Positions 52,088-61,227 of a stretch of DNA of 64,000 nucleotides are shown piece by piece. The stretch lies in assembly GCF_046600715.1 (NCBI RefSeq), contig NZ_JBJMAV010000004.1, forward strand, positions 1 to 64,000, written 5' to 3'. The notes under the pieces were generated by a model. It worked only from the letters and a program-made list of their open reading frames with translations. It had not been told where the DNA came from and did no database searches. This DNA is from Lysobacter_C viscosus (lineage in GTDB: Bacteria; Pseudomonadota; Gammaproteobacteria; Xanthomonadales; Xanthomonadaceae). How positions within the stretch are numbered: position 1 is the stretch's first letter; every line of letters starts with the position of its first letter. Made by a program: the position numbers and the translations under genes.

Positions 52088-52135
52088 TATAATGCGACCA
52101 CCTCGCAGGATTCCGCGCCGATCGGCGCGGTTTTT
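52088..52135 (+). promoter_or_regulatory. THX leader: TATAAT and intrinsic terminator
   Basis: TATAAT (52088-52093) is followed after 19 bases by CCGCGC-CGATCG-GCGCGG (52113-52130) and TTTTT (52131-52135), a perfect terminator, and then the THX ribosome site. Either the terminator ends merC transcripts, with overlap of the two signals by chance, or THX transcripts must read through it (attenuation). Confidence 0.6.
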
Positions 52136-52161
52136 CACTTTACGGATTCAGGAGCAGCACC

Positions 52162-52350
52162 ATGGGTAAGGGCGACCGCAAGACCGCCAAGGGCAAGCGT
52201 TTCAACTCCAGCTACGGCAATATCCGGACCGCTGGATGCGCCACCAAGGCCACCGGCGCGGCAGCTGCCCCGGTCGCCAAGAAGACCAGCAAGACCGTCG
52301 CCAAGGCGCCGGCCAAGAAGGTCGCCAAGAAGGCTGTCGCCAAGGACTGA
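52162..52350 (+). CDS. 30S ribosomal protein THX family, with H1-like tail
   Basis: A 62-residue basic protein. The first 24 residues (MGKGDRKTAKGKRFNSSYGN) match the THX family, a small peptide that sits in a cavity at the head of the small subunit in Thermus. The tail after residue 25 is Ala/Lys/Val-rich (KKTSKTVAKAPAKKVAKKAV), like histone H1-type bacterial proteins, and is absent from the short THX. A single Cys occurs at residue 26. AGGAG lies 8 bases before the ATG. Confidence 0.85.
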   Translation: MGKGDRKTAKGKRFNSSYGNIRTAGCATKATGAAAAPVAKKTSKTVAKAPAKKVAKKAVAKD

Positions 52351-52381
52351 GCGCAACGCGCACGGTTGCGACACCGGATCG

Positions 52382-52408
52382 AAAAGCCCCGCGACCGCGG
52401 GGCTTTTT
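52382..52408. terminator. Bidirectional terminator between THX and hutI
   Basis: AAAAGCCCCGC (52382-52392), GACC loop and GCGGGGCTTTT (52397-52407) with T-run; A-rich 5' side allows use for hutI on the minus strand. Confidence 0.93.
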
Positions 52409-52433
52409 CGTTGGTGGCGGCGGCGTTCCCGGC

Positions 52434-53663
52434 TCAGGCGATCCGCGTGCCGGCTGCATGCACCGATGCCGCCAGGTCCCCGCCCAGCCAGTAGGTCAGC
52501 TCGGAGGGGTGGCCCACGCGCCACTGGGTGAAGTCCGCCCGCATGCCGACCCGCAGCCGGCCCCGGTCGTGCAGCCCCAGGGCACGGGCGGCGTTGACGG
52601 TGGCACCCCGCAGGGCTTCTTCCGGAGTCAGCCGGAAGTGGATGCAGGCCAGTTGCATGCCCTGGCGCAAGGACAGCAACGGGGACGTGCCCGGATTGCA
52701 GTCGGTGGCCACCGCCATCGGCACGCCCTGGCCGCGGAATGCTTCCAGGGGTGGCAGTTTGGTCTCCCTCAGCACGTGGAAGGCGCCCGGCAGCAGTACG
52801 GCGACCGCTCCGCGACCCGCCATGGCACGCACGCCCTCGCCCGAGGTGTGCTCGACGTGGTCGGCCGACAGGCCCGCGTACTCCGCCACCAGCGCCGCGC
52901 CGCCCAGGTCGCTGAGCTGGTCGGCATGCAACTTGACCGGCAGGTCCAGCGCACGGGCGGCATCGAACACCCGTCGCGTCTGCGCCGGCGAGAAACCGAT
53001 GCCTTCGCAGAACGCATCCACGGCATCGACCAGCCCTTCTGCGTGGAGGCGGGGAAGCCATTCGACGACGGCATCGATATAGGCATCGCCACGTCCTTCG
53101 TACTCGGGGGGCAATGCATGCGCGGCAAGGTAGGTGGTGCGCACCTGGATGCCCAGTTCCTCTCCGATCGATCGTGCGACGCGCAGCATCTTGCGCTCGT
53201 TGGCCAGGTCCAGGCCGTAGCCGGACTTGATCTCGACCGTGGTCACGCCGTCGCCGACCAGCGCCCGGGCCCGCGGCAGCGACTGCGCCAGCAGGTCATC
53301 CTCGCTGGCGGCACGGGTCGCGCGCACGGTCGAGAGGATGCCGCCGCCGGCCCGGGCGATCGCTTCGTAGCTCTCGCCGTGCAGGCGCATTTCGGCCTCA
53401 CGGGCGCGATCGCCGGCGAACACCAGGTGGGTGTGGCAGTCCACCAGGCCGGGCGTGATCCACCCCTCCGCCCGGACGACCTGCCGGGCCAGCGCGTCGG
53501 GCGCCGCAGGCAGCGCGTCGCGCGGGCCGACATGCACGATGGCGCCGTCGCGCCAGGCCAATGCGCCGTCGGGGATTTCGCCGTAGCCGTTGTCGCCGTC
53601 GAGCGTCGCCAGGGAGGCGCCGACGACGATCCCGTCCCATTGCGTGCCGTGCTGGTCGTCCAT
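52434..53663 (-). CDS. hutI: Imidazolonepropionase
   Basis: A 409-residue amidohydrolase, third step of histidine degradation (imidazolonepropionate to formiminoglutamate). ITPGLVDCHTHLVFAGDRA holds metal-binding histidines, AAHALPPEY and KLHADQLSDLGG further ligands, and VATDCNPGTSP the catalytic Asp. The start at 53663 gives MDDQHGTQWDGI. It diverges from hutF 55 bases away. Confidence 0.95.
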   Translation of the reverse strand: MDDQHGTQWDGIVVGASLATLDGDNGYGEIPDGALAWRDGAIVHVGPRDALPAAPDALARQVVRAEGWITPGLVDCHTHLVFAGDRAREAEMRLHGESYEAIARAGGGILSTVRATRAASEDDLLAQSLPRARALVGDGVTTVEIKSGYGLDLANERKMLRVARSIGEELGIQVRTTYLAAHALPPEYEGRGDAYIDAVVEWLPRLHAEGLVDAVDAFCEGIGFSPAQTRRVFDAARALDLPVKLHADQLSDLGGAALVAEYAGLSADHVEHTSGEGVRAMAGRGAVAVLLPGAFHVLRETKLPPLEAFRGQGVPMAVATDCNPGTSPLLSLRQGMQLACIHFRLTPEEALRGATVNAARALGLHDRGRLRVGMRADFTQWRVGHPSELTYWLGGDLAASVHAAGTRIA

Positions 53664-53706
53664 CGCGTCATTGTAGGCGGGCAGGGGAGATGCGCCGTTC
53701 CGGGGC

Positions 53707-53712
53707 GATAAT
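53707..53712 (+). promoter_or_regulatory. Possible hutF -10 (leaderless)
   Basis: GATAAT lies 6 bases before the hutF ATG, so a transcript might begin at or near the start codon. The same GCGATAAT sequence occurs upstream of hutU (63091-63098). No -35 is clear. Confidence 0.35.
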
Positions 53713-53718
53713 GCGCGC

Positions 53719-55038
53719 ATGCAGACCACGACCCCCGCACGCGTCTGGCAGCCCGCAGCGGGCTGGCAGCCAGTTTCCAACGGTTCGACCGGGGGCCTGC
53801 AGGCCGGGGCGCGCGTGCTGCCGGGGGTCGCCAACCTGCACTCGCACGCGTTCCAGCGGGCGATGGCCGGCATGGCCGAGCGGCGAGGGGACAGCGACCG
53901 GGACAGCTTCTGGACCTGGCGCGAGACGATGTACCGGTTTGCCGGCCGCTTCGACCCTGACACGCTCCACGCGGTCGCCGCGCAGCTGTACGCGGAGATG
54001 CTGGAAGCCGGCTACACCACCGTCTGCGAATTCCACTACCTGCACCACGCACCCGACGGCCGCTCCTACGACGACCCGGCGGCGATGTCGCGCGCGCTGG
54101 TCCAGGCCGCCCGCGAGACCGGGATCCGCCTGACCCTGTTGCCGGTGATGTACATGGCCGGTGGTTTCGACCGGCGCCCGCTGGGCGAGCGCCAGCGGCG
54201 CTTCGGGCACGACGTCGACGGCTACCTGCGCCTGCTCGACGCGCTGCGCGCAGAGGAAGGCAAGACAATGCGGGTCGGCTGCGCGCTGCACAGCCTGCGC
54301 GCGGTGCCACCCGATGCGATGTCGACGGTGCTGGCCGCGCTGCCTGGAGACAGCCGCATCCACATCCACATCGCGGAGCAGACCGGGGAAGTGGACGAAT
54401 GCCTGGCCATCCGCGGGGCGCGGCCGGTCCGCTGGTTGCTGGACAACGCCCGGGTCGACGCCCGTTGGACGCTGGTCCACGCGACCCACCTGGACGATGC
54501 GGAGATTGCCGGGGTTGCGCGCAGCGGCGCCACCGTGGCGATCTGCCCGACGACGGAAGCCAATCTGGGCGACGGCCTGTTCCCGCTGCGCGATTACCTG
54601 GATGCAGGCGGTGCGTGGGGAATCGGTTCGGACTCGCACATCTCGGTGAGCCCGGTGGAGGAACTGCGCTGGCTCGAGTACGGCCAGCGCCTGGCGACGC
54701 GCCGGCGCAACATCGCGGCCTCGGCCGCGGTGCGCAGCGTGGGCGAGACCTTGCTGGCAGGCGTCGTGGACAGTGCCTGGACTTCATCGGGACAGGCGAC
54801 CGGCACCATCGCTGCGGGGGGACCCGGCGACGCGTTTTCGTTGGCGGTCGACTCACCTTTGCTGGCGGGTGCGGGCGACGGAGACGTTATCGACCGATGG
54901 GTGTTCAGTGGCAACCGACCCCTGGTGGATCGGGTCTGGGTGGACGGGCAGTGCGTGGTCGAGGGCGGCCGCCATCGCCGCGGTGCGGAGATCGCCGGTC
55001 GCTATGGGAAGGCCATGAGCGCCCTGCTGGCGGGTTGA
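53719..55038 (+). CDS. hutF: Formimidoylglutamate deiminase
   Basis: A 439-residue amidohydrolase that removes ammonia from formiminoglutamate to give formylglutamate. VLPGVANLHSHAFQRAMAGM holds the HxH metal site, CEFHYLHHAPDG and HIAEQTGEVDECLA further ligands, and GIGSDSHISVSPVEELRWLE the late Asp. HutF defines the two-step route (with HutG) used in Pseudomonas and Xanthomonas rather than direct HutG hydrolysis. The N-terminal 30 residues are shorter than in some relatives. Diverges from hutI. Confidence 0.95.
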   Translation: MQTTTPARVWQPAAGWQPVSNGSTGGLQAGARVLPGVANLHSHAFQRAMAGMAERRGDSDRDSFWTWRETMYRFAGRFDPDTLHAVAAQLYAEMLEAGYTTVCEFHYLHHAPDGRSYDDPAAMSRALVQAARETGIRLTLLPVMYMAGGFDRRPLGERQRRFGHDVDGYLRLLDALRAEEGKTMRVGCALHSLRAVPPDAMSTVLAALPGDSRIHIHIAEQTGEVDECLAIRGARPVRWLLDNARVDARWTLVHATHLDDAEIAGVARSGATVAICPTTEANLGDGLFPLRDYLDAGGAWGIGSDSHISVSPVEELRWLEYGQRLATRRRNIAASAAVRSVGETLLAGVVDSAWTSSGQATGTIAAGGPGDAFSLAVDSPLLAGAGDGDVIDRWVFSGNRPLVDRVWVDGQCVVEGGRHRRGAEIAGRYGKAMSALLAG

Positions 55039-55183
55039 TTCGCGGGTCGAGAGCGGGTGCCTAGGGACAGCCCACGCCTGCCAGGCCGGGTCCGTCGCCC
55101 GTAGCAGGGCTTCCGTCGCAGACCCGGGCACCATGGGCGCCAGGCGGGCAGGCTGGAGGCTCCACCGTCCCAGGAGCCTCGCC

Positions 55184-56869
55184 ATGGATCGCCGTTTCCG
55201 CCTCCGTCTCCGCCCCCTTCTTGTTGCGTCCGCGATCGCGATGGGCGCCTCGCCCGTCCATGCCGTGACCGATTCTGAGCTGGCGGCCCGGGTTGCCCAG
55301 CGCCTGCACGGCGATCGCACCGGCGCATGCTTCGCGGTGGCGGTGGTCGGCACGGATGTCGCCCGCAGCTTCACCTGCGCCGACCCCGATGCCGCGCCCC
55401 GCATCGATGGGTCCAGTGCGTTCGAAATCGGCTCGGTCAGCAAGACCCTCACGGCCACGCTGCTGGCCGACCTGGTGGAACGGGGCGAAGCCGACCTGGA
55501 CGATCCACTGGCGGAGTACCTGCCCGCCGGCAGCGAAGTGCCCATGTTCGAAGGCCAGCCGATCCTGCTTCGGCATCTTGTCACCCATACCAGCGGCTTG
55601 CCGGCATTGCCGCCCGGGGGGCTGGTCAATGACGCTTCCGATCCCTACGCCGCGCTCACGCCGCAGGCGCTGCTGGCCGTGTTGCCCCAGGTGTCCCTTG
55701 ACCGCGCGCCCGGGACGCGGTTCGAGTATTCCAACTTCGCTTCGATGTTGCTGTCGTACGCGGTGGCCCGACGCGCCGGCAAGGGCTTCGATGCGTTGTT
55801 GAGTGAGCGCATCCTGCAACCGCTGTCAATGGACGGCGTGTACCTCTCCGCTCCACCCGACGGTGTGCGACCCGCCGTGGGCCATACGCCCGATGCGCAG
55901 CCGACGGGGGCGTGGAATTTCCACCCTGACCTGGCCGGCGTGGGCGGCGTACGCGCGACGCTCCAGGACATGGTCCATTACGTGCAGGCCCACCTCGGCC
56001 AGCGCCCGTCCAGCCTGGACGCGGCGCTTGCGCGCTCCCGGCAACCCGTGGACACCGCATCGGCCCAGCCGATGGCGATGAACTGGATGTTGGCGCCGCT
56101 GGAAGGACACACCGTGCACGTGCACGAGGGCGGCACCGGCGGCTTTTCGTCGTTCGTCGCCTTCGACGCGTCACGCAAGCGGGGCGTGGTCGTGCTGTCG
56201 GACACCGCCCTGACCTCGACCGGCGGCCTCGGCAGCCTGGGCCTGCACCTGCTGGACGAACGCGTCCCGCTGGGTGCTCCGCGCAAGGCCAGCCAGGCGC
56301 CGGGTGAGCTGCTCGACGCCCTGGCGGGCACATGGCAGTTGCAGGGCGGGCCCCGGCTGGAAATCCGCCGCAAGGGCGACGCGCTCGAGATGCAGGCGGC
56401 CGGCCAACCGGCGTTCGAGCTGGGACACGACGATGCCGGCGACTTCTACCCGCTGGCGTTCGACGCGCTGCTGCGGCCGCAGAGGGGCGCCGATGGGGCC
56501 TACCGTTTCAGCTGGCACCAGGGCGGCGGCGTGATGCAGGCACGGCGGGTGCCGGCGGGCGAAACAGCAGGCGCGACGCCAACATCGGCATCGGCATCGG
56601 CATCGGGCCTGGCCGCGCAAGACTTGCAGGCCTACGCCGGGGACTATCCCCTGATGCCCTCCATGACCCTCGCCATCCGCGTCCAGGGCGACACCCTGTT
56701 TGCGCAGGCGACGGGGCAGGGCGCGTTCGCGCTGGCGCCGGTATCGGCCGACGTGTTCGAAGCGGCCCGGCACGGCATCGAGATCCGGTTCCAGCGTGGC
56801 GACGATGGCGCGGTCATCGCGCTCGCCCTGCACCAGGGTGGCCAGATACTGCGAGGTGCGCGACGCTAG
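55184..56869 (+). CDS. Serine beta-lactamase-like hydrolase (class C/DD-peptidase fold)
   Basis: A 561-residue secreted serine hydrolase. Signal peptide ends near residue 27 (ASPVHA). The SxxK motif is S84-V-S-K87 in EIGSVSKTLTATLLADL, YxN is Y182-S-N184 (RFEYSNFASMLLSYA), and the third motif is H314-E-G (VHVHEGGTGGFSS), the HxG variant of esterase or peptidase relatives. Residues 380-561 form an extra C-terminal region. AGGAG precedes the ATG at 55184. Four bases separate it from a sensor kinase gene. Confidence 0.85.
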   Translation: MDRRFRLRLRPLLVASAIAMGASPVHAVTDSELAARVAQRLHGDRTGACFAVAVVGTDVARSFTCADPDAAPRIDGSSAFEIGSVSKTLTATLLADLVERGEADLDDPLAEYLPAGSEVPMFEGQPILLRHLVTHTSGLPALPPGGLVNDASDPYAALTPQALLAVLPQVSLDRAPGTRFEYSNFASMLLSYAVARRAGKGFDALLSERILQPLSMDGVYLSAPPDGVRPAVGHTPDAQPTGAWNFHPDLAGVGGVRATLQDMVHYVQAHLGQRPSSLDAALARSRQPVDTASAQPMAMNWMLAPLEGHTVHVHEGGTGGFSSFVAFDASRKRGVVVLSDTALTSTGGLGSLGLHLLDERVPLGAPRKASQAPGELLDALAGTWQLQGGPRLEIRRKGDALEMQAAGQPAFELGHDDAGDFYPLAFDALLRPQRGADGAYRFSWHQGGGVMQARRVPAGETAGATPTSASASASGLAAQDLQAYAGDYPLMPSMTLAIRVQGDTLFAQATGQGAFALAPVSADVFEAARHGIEIRFQRGDDGAVIALALHQGGQILRGARR

Positions 56870-56873
56870 GCCG

Positions 56874-58160
56874 ATGACGATGACAGCTCCCCCAGCGCCA
56901 CCGCCCTCGTATCCGTTGGACAGCACGCTGCCGCCGCAGGTGCTGATCGGCGGCAACACGGTCTGGAGCCGCTACCGCCAGTTCCCGGTCTTCAGCGGGC
57001 CGTGGCTGCGGGGACGAACGGTGCTGTTCGCATCGGTGATCGCGTTCTTCTCCGCGGTCACCGCGTTCGCCGTGGGCTTCTCCGCGCGCGACTACGGCGT
57101 CGGCGCGTTGTCGGGGTTGCACCTGCTGGGAGCCTTCACCCTGATGGCCACGGCGGGTCCCGCGCTTGCCACCTGGGTGCGCTACCGCCGCTGGCCCGCC
57201 GCCAGGGAGCGCCGCGCCGTGGTGCTGGCGGTGCTGGTGGGAGTCGCGCTCAGCTTCCTCGCCGACTTCTGGGCTTCGTCCTATGTCGAAGGGGTGGTAG
57301 AGGCCGCCTACCGCGACAACGGCCAACCGCTGCCCGACATGGCGGCCGAGGCGCCGATGGCCGAGCGAGTCGTCGCGGTGGCCATCAACCTGGCCGTACT
57401 GGTGTTGATCTACGGACTGTTCGGGGGCGGGCTGGCCCTCCGCGCCTACTTCAGCGAGCAGCGGCGCTGGCTGGACAACCACCACGCCCAGGAGGTCGCG
57501 CAGTTGCGCGAACTCAAGCAGCACAGCGACCTGCGACTGGGCGTGCTGCAGGCGCAGGTCGAGCCGCACTTCCTGTTCAACACGCTGGCGTCGGTGCGCG
57601 CACTGGTACGGCAGGACCCGGCGCAGGCCGAGGCCACGCTCGACGCCCTGGTCGAACACCTGCGTTCGACCATCCCGCAACTGCGCGACGACGGCGACGG
57701 GCTGGTGCACTCCACGCTGGGGCAGCAGCTGGACATCTGCGCCAGCTACCTGGAATTGATGCGGCTGCGCATGGGCGGGCGATTGGACTTCACGATCGAG
57801 GCCGACGACGCCCTGCGCGCGCGCCCCTACCCTCCACTGCTGTTGATCACCTTGGTCGAGAACGCGATCAAGCATGGCATCGAACCCAAGCACGGGCCCG
57901 GGCGGGTGGTGGTGCGCGCGCTGGAAGATGCCGACCACCTGAACGTGGCGGTGATCGACGATGGCGTGGGCCTGCAGCCCGGCCTGGGCAGCGGGGTGGG
58001 CCTGGCCAACGTGCGCGAGCAACTGTTGGAGCGCTACGGTGGCCGTGCGGCCCTGCACATGCGAAGCGCGCCGGGAAAAGGCGTGGAAGCGGAGATCCGG
58101 CTGCCGCTGGAAGCACCCGCCCGGTCGTCGGCAACCAGCGACAGGGCGACCCCCGCATGA
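56874..58160 (+). CDS. LytS-like sensor histidine kinase
   Basis: A 428-residue inner-membrane kinase. Four hydrophobic segments lie between about 48 and 190 (VLFASVIAFFSAVTAFAVGF and VAVAINLAVLVLIYGLFGGG among them). His_kinase domain: EPHFLFNTLASVRALV with the phosphoacceptor His (H232), then the N box LVENAIKHGIEP (N330) and a G-rich ATP lid. The ATG at 56874 is close to an AGG; the ATG at 56880 is 9 bases from it and may be used. It overlaps the response regulator gene by 4 bases. Confidence 0.9.
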   Translation: MTMTAPPAPPPSYPLDSTLPPQVLIGGNTVWSRYRQFPVFSGPWLRGRTVLFASVIAFFSAVTAFAVGFSARDYGVGALSGLHLLGAFTLMATAGPALATWVRYRRWPAARERRAVVLAVLVGVALSFLADFWASSYVEGVVEAAYRDNGQPLPDMAAEAPMAERVVAVAINLAVLVLIYGLFGGGLALRAYFSEQRRWLDNHHAQEVAQLRELKQHSDLRLGVLQAQVEPHFLFNTLASVRALVRQDPAQAEATLDALVEHLRSTIPQLRDDGDGLVHSTLGQQLDICASYLELMRLRMGGRLDFTIEADDALRARPYPPLLLITLVENAIKHGIEPKHGPGRVVVRALEDADHLNVAVIDDGVGLQPGLGSGVGLANVREQLLERYGGRAALHMRSAPGKGVEAEIRLPLEAPARSSATSDRATPA

Positions 58161-58927
58161 CGGCGGACGGCCCGATCGCGATCGTCGCCGAGGACGAGGC
58201 ACCGCAACGCGCCGCGCTGCTTTCGATGCTGGCGGACGCGTGGCCCGAGCTGTCGTCGGTGAGCGCATGCGAGGACGGCATCGCCGCGTTGCAGGCGGTG
58301 GCCGAGTTGCGCCCGGCGGTGGCCTTCCTCGACATCCGCATGCCCGGCGTCAGCGGCCTGGACGTGGCGAGGTCGGTGGTTGCCGCGGGCGGCCTGGTGG
58401 TGTTCACCACGGCATACGACGCATACGCGATCCGGGCATTCGAGGCGGGCGCGGTCGACTACCTGCTCAAGCCGGTGCAGCCCGCGCACCTGGCCCGGGC
58501 GGTGGCCCGGCTGCGCGAGCGTCTTGACGCCCGCGACGGCGAGGACGATCTGCAGGCACGCGTGGACCAGCTGGAGGCCGCTCTGCGGCCGAATGGCGAC
58601 CGGCAGGTGCGGTGGATCAGCGCCAGTGTCGGCGACAGCGTGCGCATGATCGGTATCGACGAAGTGCTGTACTTCCAGGCGCAGGACAAGTACGTGCGCG
58701 TGGTGACCGCCGATGCCGAGGCGGTGATCCGGACCCCGCTCAAGGACCTGCTTGCGGGCCTGGATCCGGACACCTTCTGGCAGGTGCATCGCGGCGTGGT
58801 GGTGCGCGTGGCCGCCATCGACCGCGTGCGCAAGGACGAGCTGGGAAAGTGGCAACTGTGCCTGCGCGACCGGCAGGAATCGCTGCCGGTCAGCGGTGCG
58901 TTCCTGCACCGTTTCCGCGGCATGTAG
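58157..58927 (+). CDS. LytTR-family response regulator
   Basis: A 256-residue regulator that pairs with the LytS-like kinase. The receiver has D59 in AFLDIRMPGVSGLDV and K105 in DYLLKPVQPAHL; the LytTR DNA-binding domain (about 150-256) has VRWISASVGDSVRMIGIDEV and FWQVHRGVVVRVAAIDRV. The ATG overlaps the kinase stop (ATGA). Its targets are unknown; the adjacent hydrolase gene is the first candidate. Confidence 0.92.
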   Translation: MTADGPIAIVAEDEAPQRAALLSMLADAWPELSSVSACEDGIAALQAVAELRPAVAFLDIRMPGVSGLDVARSVVAAGGLVVFTTAYDAYAIRAFEAGAVDYLLKPVQPAHLARAVARLRERLDARDGEDDLQARVDQLEAALRPNGDRQVRWISASVGDSVRMIGIDEVLYFQAQDKYVRVVTADAEAVIRTPLKDLLAGLDPDTFWQVHRGVVVRVAAIDRVRKDELGKWQLCLRDRQESLPVSGAFLHRFRGM

Positions 58928-58932
58928 ACCGC

Positions 58933-59450
<518 letters not shown>

Positions 59451-59454
<4 letters not shown>

Positions 59455-60989
59455 GTCGATGTCCTCGATCGTGATTGACGCGGGGCCGGCGCGGCCAGGG
59501 ACGCCTGCCGCCACAGATGGATGACCGCATACGCGCGCCAGGGCCGCCAGGCTTCGGCGCGGGCCGACAGGGTCTTGGCGGTCAAGCGGGTGCCGCCTCC
59601 CGCCAGCGTCTTCTGCAACACCAGGTCCTCGGCGGGAAACGCGTCGGGGTGGCCCAAAGCGCGCATCGCGATGTACTGCGCGGTCCACGGGCCGATGCCG
59701 CGCAGGTCGACCCATCGCCCGGTGAAGTCCTGCAGGGTGCGCTCGGCGTGGAAGTCCACCCGGCCATCGAGCACCGCGGCGGCCACCGTGCGTACCGTGT
59801 CGGCGCGCGCCCGGGTCAGGCCGATCGCGGCCAGGTCGGCTTCGGCCAGGTCCGCGGGCGTTGGGAACAGGTGGGTCAGCCCCTCCGCCGGCGACGTTGC
59901 CAGCGGCGTTCCGAAGCGGTGCGCCAGGCGGGTGGCGAGCGTACGTGCGGCGGCGACGCTGACCTGCTGGCCCAGCACCGCGCGCACCGCGATCTCGAAC
60001 CCGTCCCAGCCGCTGGGCAGCCGCAGGCCCGGCCTGGCGTGCAGCAGCGGACGAAGGCGCCGGTCGGCCGACAGTGCGTCGCCGATCGCCAGGGGATCGG
60101 CATCCAGGTCGAACATGCGCCGCAGCCGGTTGACCACCGGCAGCAGGCGGGCAGGCGAGGTGCCGTGCAGTTCCAGCCTAAGCGCGTGTTCGCCGCCCGG
60201 CCATGCGCCCACGCGCAGCCAGCCGGCGGCCGCGCCCGGGCCTTCGGGGGCCAGGACGCGGGCATACCCGTGGGAGTCCACGACCTCCACGCCGGGCAGC
60301 GAGCGCCCGCGCAGGAACTCGAGCATCGCCGGCAGGTCGTACGGCGGCCGGTAGCCCAGCCGCAGTACCAGCGTCTCGCCCATCGCCTCGCGCGGCCGCT
60401 GGCGCAACTCGCGAGGGGCCATGCGGTAGGCGTCCTTGAACGCGGTATTGAAGCGCCGCAGGCTGCCGAAGCCGGCCGCCATTGCCACGTCGGTGATGGG
60501 CATCGCGGTCTCGGTGAGCAGTTGTTTGGCGAACAGCAGCCGGCGGGTGCCATGCACCCCCAGCGGGGCGGCGCCCAGCCGGTCGACGAACAGCCGCCGC
60601 AACTGGCGCTCGCCCAGGTTCAGGCGTTCTGCCAGCGAGGCCACCGGGGCGTCCACCAGCGCGCCCTCCTCGATCAGCTTGAGCGCGCGGGCGACCGTCG
60701 TGTCGCCGCGCCGCCAGGTGCCGTCGCCGGGGGCCAGCTCGGGTCGGCAGCGCAGGCAGGGCCGGTAGCCGGCGGCTTCGGCTGCGGCGGCGTGGCGGTA
60801 ATAGCTCACGTTTTCACGCCGGGGCGTCGGTGCCGGGCACACCGGGCGGCAGTAGATGCCGGTACTGCGAACCGCGGTGAAGAACAGCCCGTCGAACCGC
60901 GCATCGCGGCTCAGCCGCGCCTGGTCGCAGACCGCTGGGGCCGGCAGGGGCTCGAAGGCGATGTCGACGGGGGCGGAGAGGGCGACCAT
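59451..60989 (-). CDS. Ada-AlkA fusion: DNA-3-methyladenine glycosylase with AraC and Ada metal domain
   Basis: A 512-residue protein. Residues 20-90 are the Ada methyl-phosphotriester domain with C47, C51, C78, C81 (GIYCRPVCPAPT, GYRPCLRCRPEL). Residues 95-195 are an AraC-type HTH (DVAMAAGFGSLRRFNTAFKD). Residues 205-490 are an AlkA glycosylase with LRGIGPWTAQYIAMRALG and the catalytic Asp D456 in FPAEDLVL. The guanine methyltransferase domain of E. coli Ada is absent and is supplied by the overlapping ogt. It likely acts as methylation sensor, activator and glycosylase. Confidence 0.92.
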
Positions 60990-61064
60990 GGATGCAGGCT
61001 AGCACCGGGCCGGGGGAGGGACTCGCCGGATTCGGACATCATTATTGGCGCCCGGACAGCCCCT

Positions 61065-61139
61065 GCAGGAGCGGCTTCAGCCGTGATCGGATGCACGATC
61101 GCGCGACGGGAAAAGCATTGCGGCTGAAGCCGCTCCTGC
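61065..61139. repeat. SMAG-like REP pair upstream of the Ada-AlkA gene
   Basis: GCAGGAGCGGCTTCAGCC (from 61065) faces GCGGCTGAAGCCGCTCCTGC ending at 61139, GGC/GCC subfamily, GTAG end mutated to GCAG. It sits in the gap next to the Ada-AlkA promoter. Confidence 0.8.
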
Positions 61140-61155
61140 AACAGCAACAGGGGTT

Positions 61156-61222
61156 GCAGGAGAGAGGTAAGTCGCGAGATCGTCAGGGCGGGAAGGTCGA
61201 TCGCGATTCAGGTCGCTCCTGC
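61156..61222. repeat. SMAG-like REP pair beside the phosphodiesterase stop
   Basis: GCAGGAGAGAGGTAAGTCGC (from 61156) faces GATTCAGGTCGCTCCTGC ending at 61222, six bases before the phosphodiesterase stop. The arms are diverged. Confidence 0.7.
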
Positions 61223-61227
61223 AGGGG

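Noticed and set aside
57002..58927. Plus-strand ORF (641 codons) starting inside the kinase gene
   Set aside because: Only its last 257 codons, from 58157, are the real response regulator; the earlier part is the kinase region in another frame.
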